Source: Rhodobacteraceae bacterium S2214
GTDB lineage: Bacteria; Pseudomonadota; Alphaproteobacteria; Rhodobacterales; Rhodobacteraceae
Length of the DNA stretch: 64,000 nucleotides
Assembly: GCA_025141675.1 (NCBI GenBank)
Contig: CP081161.1
Location: 2,144,001 to 2,208,000, forward strand
Direction: 5' to 3'
Shown here: piece by piece, positions 56,236 through 64,000 of the stretch
Layout of the letters: every line of letters begins with the position of its first letter
How positions within the stretch are numbered: position 1 is the first letter of the stretch
Translations under genes and position numbers: made by a program
The notes under the pieces: model-generated
Seen by the model: the letters and a program-made list of their open reading frames with translations, nothing else
What the model was told of the DNA's origin: nothing
Database searches by the model: none

Positions 56236-56256
56236 ACGTCCTTGTATCCGAAACGC

Positions 56257-56273
56257 GCATTGGCTTGCAATGC
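56257..56273. promoter_or_regulatory. Inverted repeat between cupin regulator and acyl-CoA synthetase
   Basis: GCATTG-GCTTG-CAATGC is a perfect 6-bp inverted repeat with a five-base centre, 27 bases before the synthetase ATG and 22 bases before the regulator start. Its placement suits an operator of the XRE-cupin protein (inference). Confidence 0.45.
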
Positions 56274-56299
56274 AGCACCGCAGTGGATAGCAAATTCCT

Positions 56300-57817
56300 A
56301 TGGACCAACACCCTTATCACACAGCAATTGGGACCGTTCCCGATCACTTTAACATGGCAAGCTATGTTCTTGGGAAAGCGAATGAAACGCCGACAAAGAT
56401 TGCATTGAAAGTTATTGATGCGGCATCCGCTGACGCGTGGACGTTTCACGACATCGCCACGGCGGTACGCACAACGGCAACGGGGTTGGCAGCACACGGC
56501 GTGCAGACCGGCGATCATGTTCTGATGCGATTGGGCAATACGCCAGATTTTCCGGTTGTCTACCTTGCAACTATCTTGCTTGGCGCGGTTCCTATTCCTA
56601 CTTCAACTCAGCTGACTACGCCCGAAATCACGGCCATAGCGCATGAAACCCAGCCGGTCCTTGTGGTAGCCGATGAAGGTATCAGCCGACCAGACGGACC
56701 TTGGAAAACGTTGGAACAAAGCGCGCTTGCGGGGTTTAGCAGCCTCGCGCCTGCTGAGCCGCACATGGGTGATCCGAACCGTCCGGCCTATATCATCTAC
56801 ACCTCTGGCACGTCCGGCAAACCACGCCCCGTTGTTCATGCACACCGCGCGATTTGGGCGCGACGTATGATGTGGGACGGTTGGTATGGTTTGGAATCCG
56901 AAGATGTGGTGCTGCACGCAGGCGCGTTCAATTGGACCTATACGCTGGGCACTGGCCTGATGGATCCGTGGGCAATCGGAGCTACCGCATTGATCCCGAA
57001 GGACGGAACACCAGCGGGTGACGTGCCCGCACTTCTGGCCAAGCACAATGCGACAATTTTTGCAGCTGCACCGGGGGTTTACCGCAGGCTTCTCAGGTCA
57101 GACATCCCGAAACTACCGTCCCTGCGCCACGGGTTATCAGCAGGTGAAAAGCTACCCAACACCACCGCAAAGGCGTGGCAGACCGCGACCGGAACCCCGA
57201 TTTTCGAGGCCTACGGCATGTCCGAATGCTCAACCTTCATTTCAGCCCATCCCGGTGCGCAGACAGATGCGCTTGGTTGGCCACAAAAAGGCCGATCCAT
57301 CGCACTGCTACAAGATGGCAATCCAGTGGCCGAAGGCCAAAACGGAACCATTGCCGTCCACAAAGACGACCCCGGCCTTATGCTGGGATATTACAACGCA
57401 AAAACTGAAACCGCCGCGCGATTTGACGGCGACTGGTTCCTGACCGGCGATATCGGCCGCAAAGGCCCTGACGGCGCGATCCATTACGCCGGACGTGACG
57501 ATGACATGATGAATGCCGGAGGCTACCGTGTCAGCCCGATCGAAGTCGAAAACGCGCTGGCCGCCCACCCCGATATCGACGACATCGCGGCCTGCGAAAT
57601 TCGTGTGTCAGCGGACACGAGTATCATCACGGCCTTTTATGTCAGCGTAGACGTGATAGACGATGCCCAACTGGCCGGTTTCGCGGCCAAACATCTCGCG
57701 CGTTACAAGGTGCCACGTCAATTCATCCAAATTGATGCCTTGCCGCGTGGGGCAAACAACAAGATACTCCGCCGCCAGCTGCGGCAAAACTGGGAGACCG
57801 CACATGGTCAAGCTTGA
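56300..57817 (+). CDS. AMP-binding acyl-CoA synthetase
   Basis: 505 residues of the ANL adenylating family. P-loop AYIIYTSGTSGKPRPVVHAH (about 160-180), motif YGMSECSTF, WFLTGDIGRKGPDG, the hinge region YAGRDDDMMNAGGYRVSP, and the C-terminal catalytic Lys in GANNKILRR (about 487). Motifs resemble benzoate- or acetyl-CoA ligase-type enzymes; the acid is not known. Overlaps the DsbA-like gene by 14 bases. Confidence 0.9.
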   Translation: MDQHPYHTAIGTVPDHFNMASYVLGKANETPTKIALKVIDAASADAWTFHDIATAVRTTATGLAAHGVQTGDHVLMRLGNTPDFPVVYLATILLGAVPIPTSTQLTTPEITAIAHETQPVLVVADEGISRPDGPWKTLEQSALAGFSSLAPAEPHMGDPNRPAYIIYTSGTSGKPRPVVHAHRAIWARRMMWDGWYGLESEDVVLHAGAFNWTYTLGTGLMDPWAIGATALIPKDGTPAGDVPALLAKHNATIFAAAPGVYRRLLRSDIPKLPSLRHGLSAGEKLPNTTAKAWQTATGTPIFEAYGMSECSTFISAHPGAQTDALGWPQKGRSIALLQDGNPVAEGQNGTIAVHKDDPGLMLGYYNAKTETAARFDGDWFLTGDIGRKGPDGAIHYAGRDDDMMNAGGYRVSPIEVENALAAHPDIDDIAACEIRVSADTSIITAFYVSVDVIDDAQLAGFAAKHLARYKVPRQFIQIDALPRGANNKILRRQLRQNWETAHGQA

Positions 57818-58448
57818 TATCATTTCCGATCCGATCTGCCCGTGGTGCTACATCGGTAAGGCCAATCTGGACAAAGCCCTGTTGGATTTCCCCGACCACC
57901 CTTTTGTCATCGAATGGCACCCGTTCCAGCTGAACCCCGACATGCCCGCAGGCGGAATGGACCGGCGTGAATATCTTGAACGCAAGTTCGGCGGCAAAGA
58001 AGGTGCTGTGCGCGCTTACGCCCCAATCGTGGAGATGTCGGAAAAGATCGGCTTGGGGATCAATTTTGAGGCGATGAAAAAGACGCCCAATACTATCGAC
58101 GCACATCGTCTGATCCATTGGGCGGGCATCGAGCAACGTCAAAGCTTTGTGGTGGATCTGTTGTTCAAAGCCTACTTCATCGAAGGCCGCGACATCGGCG
58201 ATCATGAAGTTCTCGCAGACATCGCGGACACCGCAGAAATGGACGCCGCACTTGTCACCAAACTGCTGGAAACAGACAACGACATCGACGATATCCGCAA
58301 ACGCGATGCGCATTCACGTGAGATGGGCGTGAATTCGGTGCCTACGTTTATTGTGGCCAATCAACATGCAGTCCCCGGCGCACAGCCGCCTGAAACCTGG
58401 GTCCAAGTCATCAAAGACATTCAAAGCCAACTCGACGTGGCTGAATAG
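57804..58448 (+). CDS. DsbA-family (FrnE-like) oxidoreductase
   Basis: 214 residues. Thioredoxin-like fold with CPWC at about residues 11-14 (SDPICPWCYIGKANL). The helical insert and VNSVPTFIVANQHAVPGAQ (cis-Pro loop) match FrnE/2-hydroxychromene isomerase-like proteins. No signal peptide, so it acts in the cytoplasm. GGGAG lies seven bases before the ATG, inside the upstream gene; longer in-frame starts would sit deep in the synthetase gene. Confidence 0.9.
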   Translation: MVKLDIISDPICPWCYIGKANLDKALLDFPDHPFVIEWHPFQLNPDMPAGGMDRREYLERKFGGKEGAVRAYAPIVEMSEKIGLGINFEAMKKTPNTIDAHRLIHWAGIEQRQSFVVDLLFKAYFIEGRDIGDHEVLADIADTAEMDAALVTKLLETDNDIDDIRKRDAHSREMGVNSVPTFIVANQHAVPGAQPPETWVQVIKDIQSQLDVAE

Positions 58449-58499
58449 CCCACGGATCGCTGCAAAGACGCGGCAAATTACATGAAGAAAGTCCGCTAA

Positions 58500-59708
58500 A
58501 TGGCTGCTCCGAAAAATAGATTATCGCAGCCCGAATTTATCGGGTTGATGGCAATGACGTTGGCCACAACCGCGTTTTCGATTGATGCGATGTTGCCTGC
58601 ATTGCCTGAAATCGCGGAAGACCTGTCGCCTGAAAACCCCAATCAGGTGCAGCTGATCATCACCAGCTTTGTCCTTGGATTGGGTCTTGGCACATTCTTT
58701 ACGGGTCCCTTGTCGGATTCAATTGGCCGCCGCAAAGTCGTCATCGGTGGCGTTTTTCTGTTCATCATCGGCACCACAATTGCGTGGCTTTCCAACACGT
58801 TAGAATTCGTTTTGTTCGGCCGCGTTATCATGGGACTTGGGGCCGCAGGTCCACGGGTCGCCGCAGTCGCAATGACCCGCGACCTATATGACGGCCGCGA
58901 CATGGCGCGGATCATGTCGTTTATCATGGTAGTGTTTTCGCTCGCCCCCGCATTGGCACCGACGATCGGGCATTACATCATTCTTGGCGCTGGCTGGCGC
59001 AGTATCTTTATCGCGTTTGGCATCTTTGCCGCGCTTCCGGCGCTCTGGCTTTATCTGAGACAACCCGAGTCGCTTGATCCGAAGAACCGTCGCCCCGTCC
59101 GGTTGGCGTCAATGCTTGCCGCTACTAAACAGATGTTCGCCCATCGCACCGCTCGCTTGTCCATCTTCGTACAAACGTTGACCTTCGGGATGTTGTTCAC
59201 GGTCCTTTCGACCACCCAACAGGTGTTTGATGAAACCTTCGGTCAAGGCGAACATTTCCATCTATGGTTTGCGGTGATTGCCGTGTTGGCCGCAACTGGA
59301 TCACTGCTGAACGCGCGTCTCGTTGGCGCGTTGGGGATGCGTGCGATGGTGAAAGGCATGTTCATTGCGCAAATCGGCCTCACCCTCGTCATGGTCGCAA
59401 CGGCGACCGTTGACGCGCCATACTGGATCGCCTTCGGGACCTATCTTATCTGGGTGATCGGCAACTTTTTCCAAGTCGGCCTGACCATCGGCAACCTGAA
59501 TGCCCTGGCGATGGAGGAAATGGGCCACATTGCGGGCCTCGCTGCGTCCGTTATCGCCGCGTTTTCCACCGTTGGCGCAGTCATGTTGGCCGCACCTACG
59601 GCCCTGCTATACGACGGAACGCCGCTACCAATGGGCATCGCAACGCTTGTGATGGCAAGCGCTGCATTATGGCTTACCACGCTCATCAAACGGCCCGGTG
59701 AAACCTAG
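58500..59708 (+). CDS. Bcr/CflA-type MFS drug efflux transporter
   Basis: 402 residues with 12 predicted helices. SIDAMLPALPEIAEDL and the motif-A loop GPLSDSIGRRKVVIGG mark the DHA1/Bcr-CflA group. Substrates are not known. Its stop codon overlaps the mfd stop within a CTAG palindrome. Confidence 0.9.
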   Translation: MAAPKNRLSQPEFIGLMAMTLATTAFSIDAMLPALPEIAEDLSPENPNQVQLIITSFVLGLGLGTFFTGPLSDSIGRRKVVIGGVFLFIIGTTIAWLSNTLEFVLFGRVIMGLGAAGPRVAAVAMTRDLYDGRDMARIMSFIMVVFSLAPALAPTIGHYIILGAGWRSIFIAFGIFAALPALWLYLRQPESLDPKNRRPVRLASMLAATKQMFAHRTARLSIFVQTLTFGMLFTVLSTTQQVFDETFGQGEHFHLWFAVIAVLAATGSLLNARLVGALGMRAMVKGMFIAQIGLTLVMVATATVDAPYWIAFGTYLIWVIGNFFQVGLTIGNLNALAMEEMGHIAGLAASVIAAFSTVGAVMLAAPTALLYDGTPLPMGIATLVMASAALWLTTLIKRPGET

Positions 59709-62700
59709 GCCTTCGTTTTCTTACGTTCGTCTGCCAATTTTTGGGCCAGATCCCGTGCAATGTTGAATGCGCCTTGGATCTTGTCACGGTCCTTGGCCCA
59801 ATCGCGTCGTACAACGATCTTGTTGTCTTTCACCTTCGCCAGCCCCTTTTGGTCGTGGATAAAGGCAACCAGCCCTTCAGGTGATGCGAATTTATCGTTG
59901 TGGAACTGGATCGTGGCACCCTTTGGTCCCGCGTCCAACTTACCGATTCCGGCTTTCTTACACATCGCCTTGATCCGCACGACCAGCATCAGCGTGTTGA
60001 CCTCCTTCGGCAGTTTCCCGAACCGATCGATCAGCTCGGCGGCGAAACCTTCCAATTCAACCTTTGTCGTCAGTTCAGACAAACGTCGATACAGCCCTAG
60101 ACGAACGTCCAGATCAGGCACGTATGCATCTGGTATTAGAACGGGCACACCGAGGTTAATCTGCGGCGACCATTCGCCGTCGTCGATGATCCCTTCAGCG
60201 GCGCCGGATTTGATCGCGTTGATCTGATCCTCGAGCATCTGTTGATACAGCTCGTACCCGACCTCACGCATCTGACCGGATTGTTCTTCGCCCAACAGAT
60301 TGCCCGCACCACGAATATCAAGGTCTTGCGACGCAAGCGTGAACCCTGCCCCAAGGCTATCGAGCGACCCCAGCACGCGCAGACGCTTTTGCGCCGTATC
60401 GGTCAGTTTCTGGCGCGGTTTAGTCGTCAGATAGGCGTAAGCGCGGGTTTTAGATCGCCCAACACGCCCGCGAATTTGGTAAAGCTGCGACAGACCAAAC
60501 ATGTCGGCGCGCCACACGATCATCGTGTTGGCCGTTGGAATATCGAGACCAGATTCCACAATCGTCGTTGCCAACAACACATCATACTTGCCGTCGTAAA
60601 ACGCGTTCATCCGATCATCGAGCTCACCTGCCGCCATCTGTCCGGTGGCCGCGATAACGCTGACCTCAGGCACTTCACGCTTCAGGAAATCTTCCATTTC
60701 GGCCATGTCGCTGATGCGCGGCACAACCATAAACGACTGCCCCCCACGGTAATGTTCACGCAACAGCGCTTCGCGGATCGTGATCGTATCAAATTCGGAC
60801 ACATACGTGCGGATGGCAAGCCGGTCGATGGGCGGCGTACCAATGATCGAAAGATCGCGCACACCGGACAAAGAAAGTTGCAATGTCCGCGGGATAGGCG
60901 TCGCAGTTAATGTCAAAACGTGGACATCCGTCCGCAACTGTTTCAACCGTTCTTTGTGCTGCACACCGAACTTTTGCTCTTCATCGATCACCAACAAACC
61001 AAGGTTCTTGAAACGGATGGATTTGGCCAGAAGCGCATGTGTGCCAACAACAATATCAACTGTGCCCTTGGTAATCCCGTCACGCGTCTTCGTCGCATCG
61101 CCTGCAGTAACAAACCGCGACAATGGGGCCACGTTGATCGGGAAACCACGGAACCGCTCCGCGAAGCTTTGGTAATGCTGCCGCGCGAGCAATGTCGTCG
61201 GTGCAATAATCGCAACTTGGACGCCGCACATCGCAGCGACAAAAGCAGCACGGATCGCGACCTCGGTTTTCCCGAAACCAACATCGCCGCAGATCAATCT
61301 GTCCATCGGACGGCCCGACGCAAGGTCGTCTAGCACATCTTCAATCGCCGACAGTTGATCGTCCGTTTCAGCGTAAGGAAAGCGCGCAAGGAACTGATCC
61401 CAAAGTGTTTCTGGCGGATCAAGCGATGGTGCCGTTCGCAATTCGCGTTCCGCCGCGACACGGATCAGACGTTCAGCAATCTGGCGGATTCGTTCCTTAA
61501 GACGCGCCTTTTTCGCCTGCCATGCACCGCCACCAAGCTTATCAAGCAGCCCTTCGTCGTGGCCGTATTTCGACAGCAGTTCGATATTCTCGACTGGCAG
61601 ATAAAGCTTTGAACTCTCTGCATATTCGATCAGCAGGCATTCGTGGGCAGCACCGGCAGCCGTGATGACTTCCATGCCTTTGAACCGACCAACCCCGTGG
61701 TCCACATGCACCACCAGATCGCCGATGTTCAGACTGTTGGCTTCTGAAAGGAAATTCTCGGCACGCCGCTTGCGTTTCGTCGTACGGATCAACCGATCAC
61801 CCAGCACGTCCTGCTCGGAAATCACCGTCATTCCGGGCGCAGTAAACCCGTGATCGAGCGGCCAAACCGCCAAATGCACGCCGGACTTACCGACACGACT
61901 ATGGTCGCTGACGGGAATGACTTCGCCGATGCCTTCGTCTTCGATCAAGCCTGTCAGGCGTTCACGTGCACCTTCCGAATAGCTGGCAATGACAACCGGA
62001 CCATCCACCATCTTGGCCTTAATATGATCCGCCAGCGCACTGAAAAGGTTGATCGTTTCGCTTTGTCGTTCTGGCGCAAAATTACGACCAATACGACCGC
62101 CAGCATCAACGACACCCATACCTGTGGCTTGCGGCAATGGCGCGAATTGGACGACACGCTTGTCGGCCACCCCTGCAGACCAAGCAGCATCATCCAAATA
62201 CAACAGCGCAGGCGGTGCCGGTTTATAAACCGTGTCCACGCGGCCCTTTTGCGACAGGGCGTGCATCCGTGTCTCGTATTGATCCACGATGCTGTCCCAC
62301 CGCGCGATCCGCGACGGCGTCAGTTGATCATCCAATGTAATCGACGCGGACCCAGTGTAGTCAAAAATCGTCTCAAGATCGTCGTTGAAAAAGCCCAACC
62401 AATGCTCGATCCCCGCATGTTTGCGGCCCGCACTAACGGCTTCATAAAGCGGATCATCGGTGCCAGCGGCCCCAAATTCGATCCGGTAATTCTGCCGGAA
62501 CCGCGTGATCGCCGCATCATCAAGGATCACCTCGGATACAGGCGCCAGTTCGATCTCTTTCAGCTTTTCGGTGGTCCGTTGCGACGCCGGATCGAACCGC
62601 CGCGCGCCGTCCAGAACGTCACCGAACATATCCAAACGGATCGGTCCTGACTGGCCTGGTGGGAAAATATCAATGATCCCGCCGCGCACCGCGTAATCGC

Positions 62701-63157
62701 CAGCCTCCATCACTGTAGGGGCCTGGGTAAAGCCCATGCGGACCAAAAACGCCCGCAGGCCTTTTTCATCAATCCGGTCGCCGACCGTCGCCTTGAACGC
62801 CGCCTCACGCAGCAAAGATCGTGGTGGCACTCGCTGGGCCGCCGCGTTCAAAGACGTCAACAGAACGTATTTGGCAGGCATACCGTGTGACAGTGCGGCT
62901 AGCGTGGCCATCCGCGCCGCCGAAATATCTGCATTCGGAGAAACGCGATCATAAGGCAAGCAGTCCCATGCCGGGAACGTAAACACGGGCATATCGGGCG
63001 CAAAGAACCGCAGGGCCGCTTCCATCGCAGCCAACCGCTTATCGTCGCGTGCAATATGCACAACGGGACCGCCGGACTTTGAGATTTCCTGCAAGATCAG
63101 CTGGGCGTCGAACCCTTCGGGTGCGCCAGCGATCGTGATGTGATGAGACTTTGACAT
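59705..63157 (-). CDS. mfd: Transcription-repair coupling factor Mfd
   Basis: 1150 residues. UvrB-homology region at the N-terminus (about 1-340), RNA polymerase-interacting (CarD-like) domain from about 482 (NIGDLVVHVDHGVGRF), and an SF2 translocase with Walker A CGDVGFGKTEVA (about 622), DEEQKFGV (about 725), TATPIPRTL and the TRG motif region. It releases stalled RNA polymerase and recruits UvrA. Full length. Confidence 0.96.
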   Translation of the reverse strand: MSKSHHITIAGAPEGFDAQLILQEISKSGGPVVHIARDDKRLAAMEAALRFFAPDMPVFTFPAWDCLPYDRVSPNADISAARMATLAALSHGMPAKYVLLTSLNAAAQRVPPRSLLREAAFKATVGDRIDEKGLRAFLVRMGFTQAPTVMEAGDYAVRGGIIDIFPPGQSGPIRLDMFGDVLDGARRFDPASQRTTEKLKEIELAPVSEVILDDAAITRFRQNYRIEFGAAGTDDPLYEAVSAGRKHAGIEHWLGFFNDDLETIFDYTGSASITLDDQLTPSRIARWDSIVDQYETRMHALSQKGRVDTVYKPAPPALLYLDDAAWSAGVADKRVVQFAPLPQATGMGVVDAGGRIGRNFAPERQSETINLFSALADHIKAKMVDGPVVIASYSEGARERLTGLIEDEGIGEVIPVSDHSRVGKSGVHLAVWPLDHGFTAPGMTVISEQDVLGDRLIRTTKRKRRAENFLSEANSLNIGDLVVHVDHGVGRFKGMEVITAAGAAHECLLIEYAESSKLYLPVENIELLSKYGHDEGLLDKLGGGAWQAKKARLKERIRQIAERLIRVAAERELRTAPSLDPPETLWDQFLARFPYAETDDQLSAIEDVLDDLASGRPMDRLICGDVGFGKTEVAIRAAFVAAMCGVQVAIIAPTTLLARQHYQSFAERFRGFPINVAPLSRFVTAGDATKTRDGITKGTVDIVVGTHALLAKSIRFKNLGLLVIDEEQKFGVQHKERLKQLRTDVHVLTLTATPIPRTLQLSLSGVRDLSIIGTPPIDRLAIRTYVSEFDTITIREALLREHYRGGQSFMVVPRISDMAEMEDFLKREVPEVSVIAATGQMAAGELDDRMNAFYDGKYDVLLATTIVESGLDIPTANTMIVWRADMFGLSQLYQIRGRVGRSKTRAYAYLTTKPRQKLTDTAQKRLRVLGSLDSLGAGFTLASQDLDIRGAGNLLGEEQSGQMREVGYELYQQMLEDQINAIKSGAAEGIIDDGEWSPQINLGVPVLIPDAYVPDLDVRLGLYRRLSELTTKVELEGFAAELIDRFGKLPKEVNTLMLVVRIKAMCKKAGIGKLDAGPKGATIQFHNDKFASPEGLVAFIHDQKGLAKVKDNKIVVRRDWAKDRDKIQGAFNIARDLAQKLADERKKTKA

Positions 63158-63196
63158 GACGACTGACCTACCCCGCGTGAAGGGCTTGTCAACTGT

Positions 63197-63718
63197 CTAC
63201 CAGAACGGAACCGTCAAGTTATGGTACATCCCGTACATCGAGGTGACAAAAATCGACACCATCCCGATGATCTGCGTCCACAGCCTGTGACGCAGCAACA
63301 TCTTATAAAGCGACTGTGCGTCTGTCGCATTGGTCTCGATGTTCTGGGCGCTCGACAGGCTGACAGCCCCTACGATGCTTAACGGAAATACGATGAAAAG
63401 CAGCGCTTGGGCAAATTCGATCCAGTAGAAAAAAGCCAGCACAAACAAAACAGTGTTTGCAAAACTGACGAACATCAAAAGCCAAGGCCCCGAAAACCGC
63501 GCGATGCCCAATAAGCGGTTCACATTCACACGGACGATATCAATAAGGTCTTGTTCGGCCTCGCCACCCCGTTTTCGCGCACGTTGGATCAGGTCAAACG
63601 GCACGCCCAGAACCCAATGGCTCATGGATGACCAAAGCACAGCGATTCCGATCCAATACCAAAGATTGGAGAACGATCGCATATCAATGACGTCGAAAAG
63701 GGCTTCAGTCCAATTCAC
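63197..63718 (-). CDS. Small integral membrane protein conserved in Rhodobacterales (unnamed)
   Basis: 173 residues with about four hydrophobic helices (about 20-40, 78-97, 98-120 and 148-165). WIGIAVLWSSMSHWVLGVPFD, RFSGPWLLMFVSFANTVLFV and SLYKMLLRHRLWTQ are well-conserved-looking blocks. No function is known to me with confidence. Located between mfd and hemB. Confidence 0.75.
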   Translation of the reverse strand: MNWTEALFDVIDMRSFSNLWYWIGIAVLWSSMSHWVLGVPFDLIQRARKRGGEAEQDLIDIVRVNVNRLLGIARFSGPWLLMFVSFANTVLFVLAFFYWIEFAQALLFIVFPLSIVGAVSLSSAQNIETNATDAQSLYKMLLRHRLWTQIIGMVSIFVTSMYGMYHNLTVPFW

Positions 63719-63841
63719 GGGTGGCAGCCTCGTGCGCAGGTGTTATTTTTGGCGACACTAGCGGGCGCATTCATGGATGCCCAGACTTGTGAAGGGCCGA
63801 ATTTGATGTATCCAAGAACCTGTGACCAGAAAGGCCCGATC

Positions 63842-64000
63842 ATGACACCAGTTGTACCTCCATTTCCCGCCGCACGTCTGCGCCGGATGCGCCAAACCCC
63901 GGCTTTGCGGGCAATGATGCGCGAGAATACGGTGACCGTGGATGATCTGATCTGGCCTGTGTTTGTGATGGCAGGCACGGATGATGAAACGCCTGTAGCA
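63842..64000 (+). CDS. hemB: Delta-aminolevulinic acid dehydratase (porphobilinogen synthase), partial
   Basis: First 53 codons, running off the right edge. The start (MTPVVPPFPAARLRRMRQTP) and DDLIWPVFVMAGTDDETPV match the N-terminal arm of HemB, which joins two aminolevulinate molecules in haem and bacteriochlorophyll synthesis. AAAGG lies nine bases before the ATG. Confidence 0.9.
   Translation, partial: MTPVVPPFPAARLRRMRQTPALRAMMRENTVTVDDLIWPVFVMAGTDDETPVA

Overview
The window reads as a chromosomal segment of an alphaproteobacterium of the order Rhodobacterales, most likely a marine Roseobacter-group genus of moderate GC such as Loktanella, Yoonia or Octadecabacter (genus inferred). The main evidence is the order dusB(nifR3)-ntrB-ntrC-ntrY-ntrX-trkA-trkH-hfq-hflX, the fused ispDF, an NtrC without the GAFTGA loop, a cytosolic PhoR beside pstSCAB-phoU-phoB, and candidate CtrA boxes.

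Layout. 1-1.5 kb: pgpA (partial) and ispDF, minus strand. 1.7-13.4 kb: the nitrogen-regulation and potassium-uptake block dusB-ntrBC-ntrYX-trkAH-hfq-hflX. 13.4-16.7 kb: a GGDEF protein with a degenerate active site and a penicillin-acylase-type hydrolase. 16.8-22.3 kb: a branched-chain amino acid type ABC importer with a small secreted protein set inside the operon. 22.5-24.5 kb: an orphan Tae4-like amidase fused to a peptidoglycan-binding domain, and a GlxA-type regulator. 24.7-29.5 kb: class II DAHP synthase, a PAS_5 protein under possible CtrA control, yicC, gmk, a gamma carbonic anhydrase and a hypothetical gene. 29.6-37.0 kb: the complete phosphate regulon phoR-pstSCAB-phoU-phoB. 37.0-38.6 kb: an ISNCY-type insertion sequence. 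38.8-40.0 kb: aroQ overlapping an orphan LuxR-type regulator. 40.4-42.4 kb: a large acidic protein with 49-residue repeats and a possible type I secretion tail. 42.6-44.3 kb: rpsB-tsf. 44.5-47.8 kb: an HTTM-like membrane protein, a partner gene, and HupE/UreJ plus DUF4198 genes whose start regions overlap. 47.8-52.9 kb: pseudouridine catabolism, DUF502, LysE, a patatin and bdhA. About 53.0 kb: a candidate small RNA. 53.2-64.0 kb: a peptide-type binding protein, an entericidin-like lipoprotein, a cupin regulator divergent from an acyl-CoA synthetase, a DsbA-like protein, a Bcr/CflA-type MFS pump, mfd, a small membrane protein and the start of hemB.

How it works together. Two nutrient-sensing systems dominate: nitrogen (NtrBC and NtrYX) and phosphate (PhoRB, Pst, PhoU), the latter with an 11-bp-period Pho-box array before pstS. 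The genome is compact: several convergent gene pairs abut or overlap at their stop codons, and many operon neighbours overlap by 1-14 bases. The only mobile element seen is the IS, which starts five bases after the phoB stop codon. The items I find most novel are the unannotated small RNA at about 53 kb, the PG-binding/Tae4-like protein, the 49-residue repeat protein, and the ATGCGCAT palindrome that carries two divergent start codons. No tRNA, rRNA, CRISPR array or prophage was seen.
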